From Pteria penguin (taxonomy: Eukaryota > Mollusca > Bivalvia > Pterioida > Pteriidae), in the NCBI GenBank assembly GCA_035048485.1, contig CM068584.1, forward strand, positions 69,166,637 to 69,230,636: a DNA stretch of 64,000 bases, written 5' to 3'. Shown here piece after piece: positions 27,801 through 33,581 of this stretch. Numbering within the stretch: the first letter of the stretch is position 1; each line of letters opens with the position of its first letter. Both the position numbers and the translations under genes were made by a program. A model generated the notes under the pieces. The model searched no databases. It was not told where the DNA came from and saw only the letters and a list, made by a program, of their open reading frames with translations.

Positions 27801-30800
27801 GCCTACATTGTGTCTAGGCGGGATCCTACGGCCTTAGGGTTGGTTGGTCAGTGGTATCGCAATGATTTATGATCCAAGGGCCCGAGTTTGATTCCAGCTT
27901 CTTCTGCTTCCTTTCTATTCTTCCGGCGAGACAGCATAAACCGAGGCCCCGTGTCACTGAGCATCCTTTCCACCCATAAACCGAGGCCCCGTGTCACTGA
28001 GCCTCCTTTCCACCCATTCCTATACATACCATTCACAACTAAAATTTTGCTCTAACCGTGATTTCCTACTCCGAAGTGGGGCAGACTTGGTTTAGTGGTT
28101 AAGCGCTTGTCTTGCGGCGCCGACGATCCGGGTTCGATTCCCGGGTTGCGCAACTATGTTTAAGAGGTTGGTAACCTCCTGTTTCCATATCGCGATATAA
28201 CTGAAAATATTGTTGAAAGCGACGTAAAACGCCAACCAGTCCTACTCCGAAGTGCATCCGAAACTCGTTAGCCATCACTAGTTTTCGATATCTTTTATAA
28301 GATCTTAGACGAAAACCAAGTGCATTTTAAAACTTGTAATAAAACTGGATTAACTCAATAATCGATAGGCCGACTCCGAGTTTCGTTTCTTTTATTATGA
28401 AATTTTTAATTTAAATGGAATTGTTTGTGTTTAGTTGCGTGATTTGAACAAAATTCTTTAAAGCAAAAGGATAAGAAGTGAAGGTACCTTAGGGAAAACA
28501 AAGATCTCTACGCAAAAAAAAGAAGAAAAGAAAAGAAAAAAACAGAAAGAAAGAAAGAAAAAAAAAACGAAAAGAGAGAAATTTGCACATCGACTTGTAA
28601 TAATTGAAATTCTATGATTGAAAAAGCAATAGACCTATTAAGGATGACTGCGGTCTTACAATTTGTACATGCGCAATAGCCCTTCCGCGATGTTAGCTAC
28701 AACATGAGAACGTACTGAACATTACTCAGCAATTGTAGGAGATACTTTTCTTTCAGATTTGAAGGTAACCACCCGGAAGGTAACCACCCGGAAGGGCTAT
28801 TGTGCATACATGAGTTATAAGACTACAGTTATTGTGAAAGGGTTTTAATTGTCCGGAGTTATTTGTTTAAGGGAAAACTCTGATTTAATCTTTTATGAGA
28901 CATATTAGAAATTATATGCGTTTTTGACAACCCTCCCCCAAACATGCATGACACATTATTATATCTTTTTAACATGGTTCAAATTGATATACATACTTAG
29001 TACATAGTTCACACTTTTGGACAATATATAATTGCCTTCAATATTTCACTTGTGCGCATCAAGTCAAGAGCTCCACGCCTCATTGCATTTGAAGAGAACG
29101 ATGAGTCCACTCGAACCAAATCTAGTTATTGCCAGAAATTGTCTAGGCTCGAATTGACTATTGATCGAATTTAATATAGAAAAAAAACCCATAAGACTGT
29201 CGATAGATTTTAATCTAAATCCGACAGTGATGAAAAATACATGAACTATATCACGTCTTTAACAAATTTTCAAGATAATTCTATTTCTTTCCCATTTTTA
29301 ATTCAAATGATGGAGTTGATGAATTCCGGAATTTCAATTTGTGTATATATGTCTCTGGTTTGAGACGAAGAGGGATCTTGTGTATTGGTTTCAGTTGACT
29401 GAGGGTTAAGAGTCGGCAAAAGTAGTGGCAGAATATTCTCCTTGTCAGATTTTAGGTGGTGGCGGTTGCAATGCGTCATATACATTTTGAAGTTTGGATC
29501 CCGATGGCCGCTTGTACGTTCGAACAACTGTACTTCTATGACCACTGCGCTGCATGATTTCTTGTTATTCAAATCCAGAATTGTCGAACAACTATAAATT
29601 CCATTGTTATTCTATTTAAACACTTAATGAACATTACATTCAACAGATGTTCTTATTTCGTACATAAGATTGTATTAGTTTCGACCGTATTAGCTTCGAC
29701 CAAAACTGTAAATTTTCAAACGAAAAAGATCATGGGTTCAAATGCCTTTCTTGACATTATCTCACCAGGTTTCGAATGGATACAATTTTAAAAGTATTTT
29801 TCTATTTCATGAAAAACTATTAAAAGATAAGTGAAAAAATTATTTACCGTCTTGACGACGTGCCTCATTCATAAAACGACATAGCCAATAATTTAGCTCT
29901 GCATGTTCCGATGTATTGTTGATAGAAACAAGTACCACAGAGTACACCTTCAACAATGTATTCGGTTTTTGAAATCCGATTTCATGCCCAGGCTCTCCAC
30001 ACATTCATAGCAAAAACATTGTTTTGCCTTGTCTTTTTTGGTATTCTTTCGTACCGTTGTTTTTCTAGCTCGGAGTCGGTAATAGATGGACCAAAACGCC
30101 TGTTATCATTTGAATTTTCCCGATGAAGTAAAAAAAAAAAACTATGGGTGGATATATCCATAATGTCATCATTTTGAAAGACCTCTAAGTTAAAATCCAT
30201 AGTACACTGCTGGACACAACCCGAATATTGAAATATCATGGAAGAATGAACTTGTAAATGATTTGAACTTACTAATTATTCTATGAATACTTGATAACTG
30301 AATTATTGCCATGGGCTCTTATAGATTATTGTTGGGGAAAATCTAAAAACCAATGAGAATTTGTCATTAACTACATACTGTAACCATGTACTGAGTCGGT
30401 TGGTACAGTCTTTTCTCGCCCCCTCGATCTCGTGGCGCTTGAAAATCGTGTACCAACCTTTACATACAACTATCAGTCTTTCTTAAATGAGCTGATATTT
30501 ACGAGTGAACATGACTGGGGTGTTAAGATCAAATGCGTCTCCTGTATGATTTTTGTTCAAATGTCACACTTTCCCCATGGATGGAGTAATCGGTCTTTAG
30601 GGAGCAACCATTTGATTTTTAATTTAATGGGGGGGGGGGGGGGGGGAGGTGGATGTTACTTTACAGGTATCAATGTACCAATTGACCCTGACTAGAGTCA
30701 TGTAAGCGTTTAAGCTACCCTAAGTCCTGCTCGGGATGAAAAATCCTAGGCTTCTGAGTGGATATAAATGCCAGGTTCATGTTTTTGATTGAAATGATAT

Positions 30801-33524
30801 TTATGGTCTATCTGTTGACAGGTGACAATATTGAAATTTATGTAATGGGACAGTATTTTTCATATCAAGGGTCAAGGTATTTTCAGCAAGCACATTTTCT
30901 GCGGACTGAGGTGATACATGTCCTCTATCTCCATATCCCAAGGTGATACATGTCCTCAACAGTATCTCCATATCCCAAGGTGATACATGTCCTCAAAAGT
31001 ATCTCCATATCCCGAGGTGATACATGTCCTCTATCTCCATATCCCAAGGTGATACATGTCCTCTATCTCCATATCCCAAGGTGATACATGTCCTCTATCT
31101 CCATATCCCGAGGTGATACATGTCCTCTATCTCCATATCCTAAGGTGATACATGTCCTCTATCTCCATATCCCGAGGTGAGACATGTCCTCAACAGTATC
31201 ACCATATCCCAAGGTGATACATGTCCTCTATCTCCATATCCCAAGGTGATACATGTCCTCAATAATATCTCCATATCTAAAGGTGATATATGTCCTCAAA
31301 ATTATCTCCATATCCCAAGGTGATACATGTCCTCTATCTCCATATCCCGAGGTGATACATGTCCTCAAAATGTAGGAAGCCTATGATATTCGATGTCCTC
31401 AACAGTATCTCCATATCTAAAGGTGATATATGTCCTCAACAGTATCTCCATATCTAAAAGTGATATATGTCCTCAACAGTATCTCCATATCCCAAGGTGA
31501 TACATGTCCTCTATCTCCATATCCCAAGGTGATACATGTCCTCTATCTCCATATCCCGAGGTGATACATGTCCTTAACAGTATCACCATATCCCAAGGTG
31601 ATACATGTCCTCTATCTCCATATCCCGAGGTGATACATGTCCTCTATCTCCATATCCCAAGGTGATACATGTCCTCTATCTCCACATCCCAAGGTGATAC
31701 ATGTCCTCAACAGTATCACCATATCCCAAGGTGATACATGTCCTCTATCTCCATATCCCGAGGTGATACATGTCCTCTATCTCCATATCCCAAGGTGATA
31801 CATGTCCTCAACAGTATCTCCATATCCCAAGGTGATACATGTCCTCAAAATTATCTCCATATCCCGAGGTGATACATGTCCTCTATCTCCATATCCCAAG
31901 GTGATACATGTCCTCTAACTCCATATCTCGAGGTGATACATGTCCTCTATCTCCATATCCCAAGGTGATACATGCCTTCAAAATTATCTCCACATCCCGA
32001 GGTGATACATGTCCTCTATCTCCTTATCCCGAGGTGATACATGTCCTCAACAGTATCTCCATATCTAAAGGTGATATATGTCCTCAACAGTATCTCCATA
32101 TCTAAAGGTGATATATGTCCTCAAAAGTATCTCCATATCCCGAGGTGATACATGTCCTCTATCTCCATATCCCGAGGTGATAAAGGTGATACATGTCCTC
32201 TATCTCCATATCCCGAGGTGATACATGTCCTCTAACTCCATATCTCGAGGTGATACATGTCCTCTATCTCCATATCCCAAGGTGATACATGTCTTCAAAA
32301 TTATCTCCACATCCCGAGGTGATACATGTCCTCTATCTCCACATCCCGAGGTGATACATGTCCTCTATCTCCATATCCCGAGGTGATACATGTCCTCAAC
32401 AGTATCTCCATATCTAAAGGTGATATATGTCCTCAAAAGTATCTCCATATCCCAAGGTGATACATGTCCTCTATCTCCATATCCCGAGGTGATACATGTC
32501 CTCTAACTCCATATCTCGAGGTGATACATGTCCTCTATCTCCATATCCCAAGGTGATACATGTCTTCAAAATTATCTCCACATCCCGAGGTGATACATGT
32601 CCTCTATCTCCATATCCCGAGGTGATACATGTCCTCAACAGTATCTCCATATCTAAAGGTGATATATGTCCTCAACAGTATCTCCATATCTAAAGGTGAT
32701 ATATGTCCTCAAAAGTATCTCCATATCCCAAGGTGATACATGTCCTCTATCTCCATATCCCGAGGTGATACATGTCCTCTATCTCCATATCCCAAGGTGA
32801 TACATGTCCTCAAAATTATCTCCACATCCCGAGGTGATACATGTCCTCTATCTCCATATCCCGAGGTGATACATGTCCTCAACAGTATCTCCATATCTAA
32901 AGGTGATATATGTCCTCAACAGTATCTCCATATCTAAAGGTGATATATGTCCTCAAAAGTATCTCCATATCCCAAGGTGATACATGTCCTCTGTCTCCAT
33001 ATCCCGAGGTGATACATGTCCTCAAAATGTAGGAAGCCTATGATATTCGATTTGTACCCCATACTTCACTCTCACTATTCAATCAACTTGCCCTGAACAT
33101 ATTCACATGGTCACATGACGAGACCTACAGATCACATGGTCACATGACGAGACCTACAGATCACATGGTCACATGACGAGACCTACAGATCACATGGTCA
33201 CATGACGAGACCTACAGATCACATGGTCACATGACGAGACCTACAGATCACATGGTCACATGACGAGACCTACAGATCACATGGTCACATGACGAGACCT
33301 ACAGATCCTTAGCATGTGTCTATGACATTCAGATGATAACTCACGTGATTCTGGGATCAACAGGCGAGTTATCTCCCCAGGTATAACTCTGGCTGTTGGG
33401 GTCCAGGTTATTGAGCCCAGTCCACCAGTGGTCCTTGGCGTGTGACGTGTTCTGTATATTCCTTGCCAGTCCCACCAACCAGTTCTGTCAACAGAAAAAG
33501 AAAGCCATTACACCATCACTGCCC

Positions 33525-33581
<57 letters not shown>

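Noticed and set aside
28080..28155. Functional tRNA gene
   Set aside because: Boxes A and B are good, but the sequence continues into the SINE body and tail and the stems do not all pair.
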